NCBI RefSeq assembly: GCF_024753205.1
Contig: NZ_JANUGZ010000008.1
Coordinates: 1-64,000, forward strand
Length of the DNA stretch: 64,000 nt
From: Massilia aurea
GTDB lineage: Bacteria; Pseudomonadota; Gammaproteobacteria; Burkholderiales; Burkholderiaceae_D
Reading direction: 5' to 3'
Under the pieces are notes generated by a model. The model was not told where the DNA came from. It saw nothing but the letters and a program-made list of their open reading frames with translations, and searched no databases. Shown here piece by piece: positions 27,420 through 36,141 of the stretch. Every line of letters begins with the position of its first letter. Positions within the stretch are counted from its first letter, which is position 1. The position numbers were made by a program, and so were the translations under genes.

Positions 27420-29909
27420 TCAACGCCAGCCAACGATGTCCGTGTCGTTGGAATACAGGCGCAGCTTCTCGTTCGAAGGGAAATCTTGGCACATCACGGC
27501 AAGGAGCGCACGCGTACCCGGACGGCCGCCGTAACGGATTAAATTCAATGCAAGGTGCCAACGTGCTGCACCGTTTTGAGACCATCCCGGCAGGTCGGAA
27601 TTCTTGCCTCCGGCGCGTGACCAGAGTTCGCCGCTATCCGGACCGCTCGGATAGAGGTCACGCGCCTCATCCTCGAAGGCATTCCACTTCTCTGCAACGG
27701 TTGGTTTTGAGATTCCAAGCGTCCAGCGCGTATAAAAGCTAAGCAAGTCTGCACACAGCCGTAGTCCTGGCATGAGATCTGGACGATGATCGGCAAGTCG
27801 TTCAGAAAGATATTGGGCCGCGTTCTCCCAACGTCGGAATGACACAAGTGCTCCCAGTTGCTCAGAATCCGAATGAGAAAGATTGCGAACACCCCTCAAG
27901 AGGTTCTTCAGCCATGTGATGAACACCTCTTCCAGGAACGACGGAAGGGCACTAACGATTGCTAGACGCGAATTAATCGCCACCGATGATCGTTCAAGCA
28001 CGGACCGCAAGCTCGAACTAGCGATGATTGCGCGCTCAAGCAGAGCTTCAGGGGGAGCTAGCAGCGCGCCTTTCCCAGCTGCTTCCAGCCAGCCGGTTGC
28101 GGTGGCCCGCAGATAGTGGTCATGCTGCGATGCGGGCAGAAGTGACCAGAGCCGCGCCCGCTCCGGAGTGGCGCTGAGGTCAGCCAAGGGTGTTTGTCCC
28201 AGTGCCTCGAGTAATCCCATGTCGATTGGCCGTCCTTCGGCGAGTTGAGCTACAACGGTATCGCGCACACCGATGGCATTGCTAGGAGCGTTCCAGAGGG
28301 TCGAATCCCTGCCAATCGCGACGCCCCACACCTTTTGCTCGGTGATGTCGTCACAGCGGATGTTATACAGCATTTGAGGATGGGCAGCAGCCATATCTGC
28401 GCACAGTCCGACCAAGCGCGAGTCCTTATGCGCGAAAACGCATTCCAAAGTCTGGGAGGGGCTCGCGTACCGAAGGGCCGACCGCAAACCATCACTGTGG
28501 TCTGGATCTTTGTCTACCTTGAGTTGCTGACCTGTGGCATCAAGAGGCGGCAACGTCGAAGCTAGTGTGGCGCCGTACGCGGTTAGCCAACGCTTCTTCA
28601 GCAGCGGCGAAAGCAGGTCGGCCGAGGTGATAACGTTGAGCTTTCTGGGCACTTTGCCCGCCAGCCGCTGCTCAACTGCCGCATCAGCCGGCAGGGTGCC
28701 TACGGCTGCGACGAACGCCGCTTTGCTATGCTCGGCCCATCTCCAGATTGCTTGGTAGATGGCGGGCTCGTCGCGACGAGCGACAGTCGACAAGCCGGCT
28801 GTCACCGCAGCGCGCCAAGGCGGCAATGCGAGATTCTCATCAACTGACGCAACGACCATCTCCATTAAGTCGCTATCGTCCGCTAGCGCGAATCTGAGGT
28901 TGCTGACGAGGAGCTCAACGGCCGACCACAGAGCTCGCGTGTTGGCAAAACCAGAGAGCGCCAAATTCCTCATTGGCAGCAGCTGCTTACAACTTGAGCT
29001 CGGAATTAAGGCAGTGAACCGACCGATGAGCTCGTCCTTGATGCTTGCGCCTAACGTCGGTTGAGTGGAGAGCCCGTCTACTAAGCGTATGGCCGCCAGC
29101 AAATCATCGAAGCCGTCGTTGCCAGAGAGCAGAGTGTGCAGCCGCTCAAGCCTGCTTAGTTCCCTAAGCGTATGAACTTCAAGGCCTAGGTCCTTGGCGA
29201 GAGCGATGATTGGCTGCACGTCGCGATGGCCGCAGAGGACCCTCGCGGATTCAGAAGCCGGGCTTTGATCGTCAGGCTTGACTATGCGGTGCTTCGTCCA
29301 GCGACCTTGGAGTTGCTCGGGCGTGCACACAAGCGCCGGCGTGGGTTGCTCTACCACGTCGTTCGGACCGAAGCTTAGCCGGAACGCAAAGGCTCGTCTT
29401 AAGGTCGGCCAAAAATTCCTCCACAGTGAATCGATAAGGTGCTCGAATCCCTCGACGCCCAGTCGGACAACGGGAGCTAGTCCTTGGACTGTCAACGCGT
29501 TGGCTGTACCAATCAAGTCAGCGGCAGCTGCGTCGATGCTGCCGGCAGTGTCAAGCTCAAGTGTTGCTACCGAACAAGGGCAATTGGTGACTGAAGGTGC
29601 TAGCAAGCCAAATAACCCACTCAGGCTTCCAACCTCGCAAATATCGTCCAAGCTGACGATTAGCGCGTGAGTCAGCACCATCCCGCCGCGAGATGCAGTC
29701 GGATCCACGAACGTGCGAGCAAGAACGTAGTGGTCGTCGATGGGAAAACCGCGAACGAACGGCGACCACGCGTGGACTCCTGGCGGCACTGCATCTGGCA
29801 GGTCTAGCTTTGATGCGATAGCAGCGGCTACGGGCGAATCCGAACTAGATGTTCTGAGTCCGTGACCGCGGCCTGGGACCTCGCCATAGACGGCCTGATC
29901 GACTCGCAT
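27420..29909 (-). CDS. GTPase-associated protein 1 (GAP1)-type scaffold with C-terminal EAD1-like domain
   Basis: 829 residues. The N-terminus (QAVYGEVPGRGHGL, GFPIDDHYVLARTFVDP, RGGMVLTHALIV) fits the GAP1-N2 domain seen in prokaryotic conflict systems; a long alpha-helical middle follows, matching GAP1-M/C in character. The last ~95 residues repeat the caspase C-terminal domain: LYPSGPDSGELWSRAGG, AARWHLALNLI, QDFPSNEKL. No nuclease or ATPase motif. It starts 4 bp after the GTPase stop, with GGGA before the ATG. In this family GAP1 is thought to link a GTPase pair to an effector; here the shared EAD1-like domain identifies the caspase as that effector. The domain names come from memory of the family description and should be confirmed by profile search. 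Confidence 0.82.
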   Translation of the reverse strand: MRVDQAVYGEVPGRGHGLRTSSSDSPVAAAIASKLDLPDAVPPGVHAWSPFVRGFPIDDHYVLARTFVDPTASRGGMVLTHALIVSLDDICEVGSLSGLFGLLAPSVTNCPCSVATLELDTAGSIDAAAADLIGTANALTVQGLAPVVRLGVEGFEHLIDSLWRNFWPTLRRAFAFRLSFGPNDVVEQPTPALVCTPEQLQGRWTKHRIVKPDDQSPASESARVLCGHRDVQPIIALAKDLGLEVHTLRELSRLERLHTLLSGNDGFDDLLAAIRLVDGLSTQPTLGASIKDELIGRFTALIPSSSCKQLLPMRNLALSGFANTRALWSAVELLVSNLRFALADDSDLMEMVVASVDENLALPPWRAAVTAGLSTVARRDEPAIYQAIWRWAEHSKAAFVAAVGTLPADAAVEQRLAGKVPRKLNVITSADLLSPLLKKRWLTAYGATLASTLPPLDATGQQLKVDKDPDHSDGLRSALRYASPSQTLECVFAHKDSRLVGLCADMAAAHPQMLYNIRCDDITEQKVWGVAIGRDSTLWNAPSNAIGVRDTVVAQLAEGRPIDMGLLEALGQTPLADLSATPERARLWSLLPASQHDHYLRATATGWLEAAGKGALLAPPEALLERAIIASSSLRSVLERSSVAINSRLAIVSALPSFLEEVFITWLKNLLRGVRNLSHSDSEQLGALVSFRRWENAAQYLSERLADHRPDLMPGLRLCADLLSFYTRWTLGISKPTVAEKWNAFEDEARDLYPSGPDSGELWSRAGGKNSDLPGWSQNGAARWHLALNLIRYGGRPGTRALLAVMCQDFPSNEKLRLYSNDTDIVGWR

Positions 29910-29913
29910 TCGT

Positions 29914-30750
29914 TCAGGTCCCGTCGACCATCAAGCGTTGGATCGGAAGGGTAATGTCGGTGTTCTTCACTCCGTCGGGTAGCACCACGTAGCCGAACTC
30001 CTCGGGCCCGCGGGCTGCGTACTCCAGGTCCGGGTCCGTCTTGCTGAGCGCGCGTTCGAGAGCGGACAGGCCGATGACAATCGGCGAGACCCAATTGCTA
30101 CGCACGAACGACCACAGCATCGGCAGTTGAGATGCCAGGAGGTCAGGCGGCAGCTCCGTCGTTTCAAGCTCATCCCAGCAGCTCAGCACGATGGTTAAGC
30201 GCGGCTTTCGAAGCGGACGGTCTAAGTGGAAATGCGCCAGGTAGAGCAGCATTTGAAGTAGCTCCACTGTCCTTGCTTGGTCCGACGGCTCGTATCCGGA
30301 TTGCTCATCTTGGGGCGCGGCCGCAGCAAATGACTGCAGCGGCCGCGAGAACAGGTCGTCTTCGGACCGAAGCGAATGCAGTCTGATGAGCAAAACCCAG
30401 TCCGTGGCTTCGAGCACGCGCTCGCGCCAAGCAGCTGGGATCCGGCGCTGCGTGACAAGGTTGCGAACCTGTTCGCCGCCATAGTCCGGCCAAACCAGTT
30501 CGGCGTAGCGGCCGGCCTCGTCAGTAATGGGCCAGACGCTCTCGACGTAGACGTTGGCAGGCGTGTGGTCGGTTGACTTTCCCTCAGTCAGGCAGCTGAG
30601 AGCTGTAGTGAACGCCTCCAGATTCGTTGGAGCACCCGACATCTTGAGCGCACACCCCTTAACCATGAGCCGCTTCAAAAACTGGGCCCCAAAGTGAGTT
30701 TTCCCGGCGTTCGACTCGCCGACCAACAAGATGGTGCGTTGAGAAGTCAC
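29914..30750 (-). CDS. Conflict-system GTPase, DO-GTPase1-like
   Basis: 278 residues using the GTG at 30750; a TTG one codon earlier (30753) is possible, but AGGAGA inside the end of the preceding gene is better spaced for the GTG. P-loop GESNAGKT at 11-18, switch/Walker B-like WPDYGGEQ, and LTIVLSCWDEL as the likely base-specificity strand in place of a classic NKxD. The fold belongs to the TRAFAC-type small GTPases found in pairs (double GTPase systems). It directly abuts DO-GTPase2 and precedes GAP1. Expected to act as a nucleotide-dependent switch that senses invasion; the cue is unknown. Confidence 0.82.
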   Translation of the reverse strand: MTSQRTILLVGESNAGKTHFGAQFLKRLMVKGCALKMSGAPTNLEAFTTALSCLTEGKSTDHTPANVYVESVWPITDEAGRYAELVWPDYGGEQVRNLVTQRRIPAAWRERVLEATDWVLLIRLHSLRSEDDLFSRPLQSFAAAAPQDEQSGYEPSDQARTVELLQMLLYLAHFHLDRPLRKPRLTIVLSCWDELETTELPPDLLASQLPMLWSFVRSNWVSPIVIGLSALERALSKTDPDLEYAARGPEEFGYVVLPDGVKNTDITLPIQRLMVDGT

Positions 30751-30753
30751 CAA

Positions 30754-31704
30754 CTATCTCCTACCAAATCGAAAAAGGGGGTCGTGAGCAGACGCTTCTG
30801 TCGTGGGCAAATCCACCACAGCACGCTTGGTGCAAAGAATCCAGGCAAATAGCTCGCGGAAACCGTGTGCAGCGTCGACCTCGCCACGGGAGTAAACGCT
30901 GACTGTGAACTCTGGGACGCTTGATGAGACCGACGCAACCGCTTTTCTGATCTGCGTCTCCATGGCTGGCGCCACGTCTACGTCCCCCTTGGTCCACACG
31001 AGTGCCAGACGCCGTCCTCGGGCCTCGGCTACTGCACGCTGAGCAAGCAGCTGAAAATCGTTTCTAGCGGTCCCCATCTTAGAGCTAGCAAGTGCCTGAC
31101 GGTCAGCAATCAGCAGCGTGACGTCTGCGTGCCGGGCAATCCAACGAGCCCCTTCCGCGTCGGGAGCCTGCTCGTTGATCGCCCATTTCTGAAACCACTC
31201 TCCAGGCGCATCGGCAAAAAGAAGGTCACGCAGGGATCCATCCTCACGACGAAAGCCGAGGTGAAGCATGCCCGGTGCCCGAGCCGCTCCGCTGGGGGTG
31301 TGGGGCGGAAAGCGCGGGGGTTGCCCCGGCTTCCAGCGCAGACATGTTGCTACAGCCTCCCAACCCGCCAGCGTGTATGAGTTGCTAAAAGGATTGGCGT
31401 TAGTAGTCAACGCACCTCGACCCAGCAGCAGATAGAAGACACCCAAGATGGTCGTCTTACCTGAGCTTTCCGGGCCGACGATACAGACAGTGATGGGCTT
31501 GACCTTGCCGCTGACGAAGTTGAGGTCAGACTCTCCCATCGCCAAGCCGTTCCATGGAAGCAGCATTTGGTCAGAGTCAGACGGGGGGGGGACGACGCTG
31601 TTGCTGACGTGCTTCCACTCGGGGCACATATCGAGCCGAATGTGGCCTAGCGAGCAGGTAGTGTTGTCGTCAGCGAAGCAGTTGGGATGGGGGCATCTGT
31701 CCAT
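30754..31704 (-). CDS. Zinc-ribbon GTPase, DO-GTPase2-like
   Basis: 316 residues from the ATG at 31704, five bases after the stop of the upstream gene; the open frame extends to 31791 but that region lies inside that gene. Cys4, Cys9, Cys17 and Cys27 form a zinc-ribbon-like N-terminus. P-loop GPESSGKT at 77-84, Walker B FADAPGEWF, and LVWTKGDVD as the TKxD base-recognition motif. This is the second GTPase of the pair and partner of the gene that follows. The metal-binding head could be the sensor or membrane/nucleic-acid docking element. Motifs are directly visible; the DO-GTPase2 name is a family-level assignment from memory. Confidence 0.82.
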   Translation of the reverse strand: MDRCPHPNCFADDNTTCSLGHIRLDMCPEWKHVSNSVVPPPSDSDQMLLPWNGLAMGESDLNFVSGKVKPITVCIVGPESSGKTTILGVFYLLLGRGALTTNANPFSNSYTLAGWEAVATCLRWKPGQPPRFPPHTPSGAARAPGMLHLGFRREDGSLRDLLFADAPGEWFQKWAINEQAPDAEGARWIARHADVTLLIADRQALASSKMGTARNDFQLLAQRAVAEARGRRLALVWTKGDVDVAPAMETQIRKAVASVSSSVPEFTVSVYSRGEVDAAHGFRELFAWILCTKRAVVDLPTTEASAHDPLFRFGRR

Positions 31705-31709
31705 GGGCG

Positions 31710-33029
31710 TTACTTCTTTTTGGCCCGCTTGGTTGGGCTTTCGCTGGTGGCGCGTGCGGCTTGGAGCTCGCGGAAAAGGTACGTTCCCCACTCGGACGGA
31801 GTCATCTTGGTGGAAGCGTCCACGCCACCGAAGGCGCGCAGGGTTGTCGCTTCAATTGCGCCCGAATCCTTCGGGTGCCCAATCAACGACAGTAGCGGGC
31901 CTCTGCCAAGTGGTGCAGGCGCGTACTGAGCAGCCAGTGCACGGAAAGGTTGCATAACCGCAGTACTCCTGGCCTCACGTAAAAGGTCAGCGACGTCACG
32001 CCTGCCACTCCCTTGATCATCTCCTTCAACCGGAAGACAGCGAATGGCTTCCCGCAGAAAGGCCGACACGCTCGCTGGTGAATAGGTTGGTACCCGTTCG
32101 TGTAGGTCGAGGGCCATCAAAGCAGAGGCCTCGAACCGCGGCAGGTCAAGGTAGCTCGCATGAGCGCTCGGCGAATACAGCGCTTCCTTCCACCAAAGCA
32201 GGTTCGTACGGCGCTGCAGGCCCGCCGTCGCACCGCTGAAGCTGGCTAACGCCTTGTCAACGTGAGCGGTGACCGCCTTCGCAAGCGTAGACAGCGGGCC
32301 AGAGAGATCGACGGGTGCTGGCGCAAGCTCCTTAGCCATCCCGTTCAATGCCTCTGCTATGGCGATGCTCATCCTGTCGGAAAAATCTTGCGCCCACGGC
32401 TGGGGATTGTTCGGGAAGTGATAACGATTCGGATTGTTGGTCCCCCATGGCCCCGCAGCGGAAAAGATTTTTGCCTGAAGCTCACTGCGATCGACAGTAG
32501 GTGCCTCATAGTCCACAGACACTGGGGCCGGTAGCGTGTACTTCAACGGCTCGAGCGTAATCATCTCCGGCGTTGCCCACTCTGCCTCGGCGCGTGCATC
32601 AACCTTCGTTTCAATTTCGCTAACTGCTTCGCGCCAAATCTCGGCCTCGTCGGCCGTCTCGGAGTGGGCCAAAGCATTACGCGCCGAATTAACGAAACCG
32701 ACGGCGATCGCATCGTCCGAACGAGCTGCCTGTACGATCGCGTCTAGCAGGATAGCGCGCAAGACGCCAACAGGTCGCCCGGAAAACGCGTTTGCTACAG
32801 TCTCCCATTGCTTGCGGAGGGATGTCATTGCCTCTTCTACGGTTGGATCCGTAGCCGAAATATTGGGATCGGCTGCCACCATCGTGAAGCTAGCGGTCTT
32901 TGAAGGTGCCTTTTGCAAAGTAATTGACAGGTCTTTGGCCGTGGACCGAAGCCTACCGAGTTTGGAATCATCGCCTTTAAGGTCGATAGCTCCAATCTCA
33001 AGAAACCTTAACAGAAATTCCTGTTCCAT
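31710..33029 (-). CDS. GTPase-associated system helical (GASH-like) protein
   Basis: 439 residues, predicted mostly alpha-helical, no enzymatic motif. The segment LLWWKEALYSPS with the surrounding Arg-rich helix fits the helical GASH proteins that accompany double-GTPase/GAP1 operons. A Lys-rich tail (KRAKKK) ends the protein. It is the first gene of the five-gene operon; the promoter must lie in the 252 bp before it (33030-33281), where I cannot pick clear -10/-35 boxes. Probably a structural partner or target-sensing subunit. Called from one motif plus context. Confidence 0.72.
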   Translation of the reverse strand: MEQEFLLRFLEIGAIDLKGDDSKLGRLRSTAKDLSITLQKAPSKTASFTMVAADPNISATDPTVEEAMTSLRKQWETVANAFSGRPVGVLRAILLDAIVQAARSDDAIAVGFVNSARNALAHSETADEAEIWREAVSEIETKVDARAEAEWATPEMITLEPLKYTLPAPVSVDYEAPTVDRSELQAKIFSAAGPWGTNNPNRYHFPNNPQPWAQDFSDRMSIAIAEALNGMAKELAPAPVDLSGPLSTLAKAVTAHVDKALASFSGATAGLQRRTNLLWWKEALYSPSAHASYLDLPRFEASALMALDLHERVPTYSPASVSAFLREAIRCLPVEGDDQGSGRRDVADLLREARSTAVMQPFRALAAQYAPAPLGRGPLLSLIGHPKDSGAIEATTLRAFGGVDASTKMTPSEWGTYLFRELQAARATSESPTKRAKKK

Positions 33030-33281
33030 CCACTAGCCTCCCGAACTTTGCTGTTATGCGCAATATCATACGTGATTTTTGCACTATACATCCTTCATAT
33101 ACATTGTTCGCCCCTATGCTTAAGCCAGAGCTCCGCGACCGAGGTCGCCGAACAAGGAAACTTGGACCGCTTCCCGCGCAAGCACTCACATGGGCTTGCC
33201 CGTCCATAACTTGCCGGGTAAAGCTATGTCTCAGCGAGAAGTCGTTTAAGATTCTCTTTTGCGCGTGCCATGCTCATTTGA

Positions 33282-33680
33282 TCAGCCCATCTGTACAATT
33301 TTACTGTGCGCCGATCGTTTCGACGCCACTTCTACTTTCAGGCATTTTACTTGCTGTGCCATTTGGAGGTTGACTATCGCGATTTTCTTCACTTCGTTTT
33401 CCCTTGCCAGCGGCAGAGCACGTAGATCCTTGATCTGCCGCTTCAACGCGTCATTCTCCGATCGTCTGGCGGTAAACTCCGACCTAATATCCTCCTTTTG
33501 CAGTTTCCGAATATGTTCAGCAAGTTGGGGATAGCGATTGTGAATGGTCGCATTGCTAACTCCCGCCTCTGCGGCGACCGCTGCAATACTGAACTTGCGG
33601 TCGGCAGCAATGCGCTTTTGCTTTCCATGGCGGATGCGGGTAATTGCGAGCTTGATTTCCCGCTCAGTATTTGCCGGCAT
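33282..33680 (-). CDS. HTH/coiled-coil accessory protein of a recombinase module
   Basis: 132 residues from the ATG at 33680, chosen because AAGGAGACCGAAG precedes it; the open frame extends 16 codons further. A helix-turn-helix (SIAAVAAEAGVSNATIHNRYP, about 28-48) is followed by a charged coiled coil (about 55-125). Small HTH/coiled-coil proteins of this shape follow the last tyrosine recombinase in multi-integrase modules (TnpC of Tn554-type, GinD of GInts). Its 5' end overlaps the tail of such a recombinase remnant, supporting this. Likely helps or directs integrase binding; a TetR-like regulator is the alternative. Confidence 0.65.
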   Translation of the reverse strand: MPANTEREIKLAITRIRHGKQKRIAADRKFSIAAVAAEAGVSNATIHNRYPQLAEHIRKLQKEDIRSEFTARRSENDALKRQIKDLRALPLARENEVKKIAIVNLQMAQQVKCLKVEVASKRSAHSKIVQMG

Positions 33681-33789
33681 CTTCGGTCTCCTTGAAATCG
33701 TATGGCTTGAACGGTTCACCAAGCTCAACCAGCACTGCTTCGGCTTCGCGGATTTGCTTCTTGGCCCTTTCCATAGAGGGAGTGCCCAA
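33664..33789 (-). pseudogene. Tyrosine-recombinase-like C-terminal remnant, cut by IS6
   Basis: Reading the minus strand back from a TGA at 33664-33666 gives LGTPSMERAKKQIREAEAVL and then LGEPFKPYDFKETEDAGKY, open up to the IS6 left end at 33790. The tail overlaps the start of the HTH/coiled-coil gene, as the last integrase does in Tn554/GInt-type modules. There is no catalytic core left, so recombinase identity is inferred from position. Confidence 0.45.
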
Positions 33790-34609
33790 GTTCTGTCGCA
33801 TTAGCGAACGTCGGAGGGCCAGTCGGATAAGCTACGGTGCCCTAACTTGGATGAATCGACATGCTCAACTTCAAAGGTATGCGCTTTCCGATTGACGTGA
33901 TCTTGGTCTGCGTCCGCTGGTATGCGGCCTATCCGCTGAGCTACCCGCACCTCGAGCAGATGATGGAAGAGCGTGGCGTGTCGGTCCACCATTCCTCGAT
34001 CAACCGGTGGGCGATTCGTTTTCTGCCTCTCATCGAGAAGATGGCCCGGAAACACAAGCGCCCAGTCGGGGGCAGCTGGCACATGGATGAGACGTACATC
34101 AAGGTTAAGGGCGTCTGGAAATAACTCTACCGCGCTGTCGACAAGCACGGCAAGACCGCCGACTTCCTGCTGACAGCGAAGCGCGACATAGTCGCGGCGA
34201 AGCGCTTCTTCGACAAGGCCATTGAAGCGAATGGGGATCCGAACAAGGTCGCGATGGACAAGAGCGGCGCCAACAAGGCGGCCATTGATGCGATCAACAC
34301 CGGCCGCGACGCGCCAATCCTTGTGCGCCAGGTTAAATACCTCAACAACATCGTCGAGCAGGACCATCGCGCCATCAAGCGTGTGACCAAGCCGATGCTC
34401 AACTTCAAATCGTTTCGGGCTGCCGGCTCAGTACTCGCCGGCATTGAGTTGATGCACATGATACGCAAGGGCCAGTTCGCGATCGACGGCGTTGATGCAA
34501 TGTCATTCGCCGAACAATTTTCCGCGTTGGCAGGGATGGTCCGTCCAGTTTGAGCGGTACAGTACCATTTCAACGAAATACCGCCGCTTAATCAACAACG
34601 CGACAGAAC
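33790..34609 (+). mobile_element. IS6-family insertion sequence, 820 bp
   Basis: Terminal inverted repeat GTTCTGTCGC at 33790-33799 and its complement at 34600-34609; the spacing of 820 bp and the transposase position are normal for IS6. The 8-bp flanks differ (GTGCCCAA and CCATTTCG), so no target duplication is seen, as expected after replicative rearrangement or deletion next to the element. It truncates the recombinase remnant on its left. Confidence 0.82.
33861..34553 (+). pseudogene. IS6 transposase with internal stop
   Basis: 230 sense codons in one frame, broken by TAA at 34122-34124 between GVWK and LYRAVDKHGKTADF. Intact relatives read WKYLYRAVD, so a Tyr codon became TAA. The DDE residues are otherwise present: WHMDETY, AMDKSG and IVEQDHR. 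N-terminal HTH and C-terminal RKGQF tail are complete. Probably inactive unless suppressed; a recent mutation, since the remainder is undamaged. Confidence 0.88.
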
Positions 34610-34800
34610 CCCATTTCGTAACGGTGTCCCATGCCTGATTCTGGCTGCTCACGTCCGCATGGTCGGCCATGCCTTGGCGTGCTGTCCAGACCTGAGCGCG
34701 CAAGCCCTCGAGAACTTCCTGCAGTACGTGCTGTCCTCGGTAGTATTCAACGGTCGCGTTGTTACTGTGCAGACTTCGGCGGACGGCAAGACGCACGACA

Positions 34801-34850
34801 GCGATGCTCGAGGCAATCCAGGCGTATGCCCTTTTTATGACTCTATTCGG
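34801..34850 (+). pseudogene. IS1182-type transposase C-terminal scrap
   Basis: The plus-strand codons read AMLEAIQAYALFMTLF, matching the IS1182 transposase C-terminus at 47.97 kb (GMMEAIRAYAFLLDL). The surrounding 34610-35017 holds other eroded sequence with no intact gene. Confidence 0.5.
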
Positions 34851-35017
34851 CCAGCTTTGGGCTGGCATCTTGGGACCGGTACGAAAAATAGCCTGTAGAG
34901 GTTATTGCACCTCATAAGCCTTTTACGTGACTTACAATCGGACGCCCGCAACCGTATGTTGCTCATTTCTTTGATCGACGCATGAAAATCAGAGTTGAAA
35001 TGTAGTACTCAGCTGCG

Positions 35018-36001
35018 TCAGCTAACCTCACGAACACTTCCACCTGGACCCATCTCCAGGCGAATACTAATGCCCTCTTCCTTTTTCCCTGCTCGCGTCT
35101 CAAATGGATAGCCTCTCTCAGCAGGTCGGTTGGCCCAACGCTCATAGGTTCCGTTCGAATAATTGAACAACAGCAGTGCATCTGGAGTGGCAGTCAAAGC
35201 GCGTGCTATTACAATATCACTAGGGTGTGTGTCATGACGCTCACCATCCGTCGTAAATAAATGAGCGTTCATGCGCCCAGCCGCTGCAAAGTTCGCCGGC
35301 GGTGACCCTAAGTGACGATCTGGACGACACAAAGCCTCAAGCAGAGGCGCCTCGGTCTGGAAAACCCTTCCGCGGTAGAAGTGATCGATTTTGCAGCCGG
35401 GGCCGACCTCGACCACCAACGAATCGTCCTCGGTAGTACGGAGCTTGTCGATGCCGCCGAAAATCGCGGTTAAATGGGCGGCTGCGGCACGATTAAAGAA
35501 TCGCCCTTCGGTCCGAAGCGACTGTTCGAACTGCCGCCACACCTCTCGCCAAGCGCGAGTGTTGGTATCCACTTCGGAATAATGGGCCTCTGGCGAGAAC
35601 GGGGTTTCCTCGCCCATCTCGTCAGATTCCCGGCTCGAATGCTTTTCGGCTAGGATTTCTTGGATAACGCGCGCAGCATCCGAGGGGAAACCGCCTGCAT
35701 TCTCGATCGCGTCGGCAGTCGCCAGACCATCGCGGTAGAACTCGTAGCGTGATTCCCGATCCGCCATGAGCATTTGCTGGACGTCGTCCGGATTCGGGTT
35801 TGTGAGGTAGAAGTGTTGTTCGAACGCGGTCTCGATGCATTCAGCGACATCACCAATGCTGTAGGTGTTCACTATCTCGTTGCAATACGAACACTGAACC
35901 GGATCACCGTCGTTCTGAATTTCCTTCGACAGGTAGGCCTCGTCCACGCATACATAGCAAATCCGCATTTGCCGCAGCTCGTCGATATCGTCAGAGTTCA
36001 T
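35018..36001 (-). CDS. HEPN/RES N-terminal domain and RES-like toxin
   Basis: 327 residues from the ATG at 36001, preceded by AAAGGAACGGTA; the open frame extends to 36031. Residues 10-45 (ICYVCVDEAYLSKEI, DPVQCSYCNE) match the four-Cys start of the HEPN/RES N-terminal domain. The centre has the beginning of a RES domain: FYRGRVFQ and SPPANFAAAGRMNAHLF. RES toxins degrade NAD+ by ADP-ribosyl or phosphorolytic chemistry. After GRMNA the usual RES continuation (a Tyr-Ala and AxAE stretch) is not recognisable, so the catalytic C-terminal half is divergent or replaced. No separate Xre-RES antitoxin is adjacent; HigBA lies divergently 140 bp away. Confidence 0.7.
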   Translation of the reverse strand: MNSDDIDELRQMRICYVCVDEAYLSKEIQNDGDPVQCSYCNEIVNTYSIGDVAECIETAFEQHFYLTNPNPDDVQQMLMADRESRYEFYRDGLATADAIENAGGFPSDAARVIQEILAEKHSSRESDEMGEETPFSPEAHYSEVDTNTRAWREVWRQFEQSLRTEGRFFNRAAAAHLTAIFGGIDKLRTTEDDSLVVEVGPGCKIDHFYRGRVFQTEAPLLEALCRPDRHLGSPPANFAAAGRMNAHLFTTDGERHDTHPSDIVIARALTATPDALLLFNYSNGTYERWANRPAERGYPFETRAGKKEEGISIRLEMGPGGSVREVS

Positions 36002-36141
36002 TACCGTTCCTTTATATATATTTGCAAGCATAGGAGTGGCTTAGCGGATACGTTGATAGGAAACGGTTTCCACCAGCTCACCGCCGCGCAGGAGCAACAA
36101 TACTTCTTGTACCTAGTAGCGATACACGCTACAATTAATCT

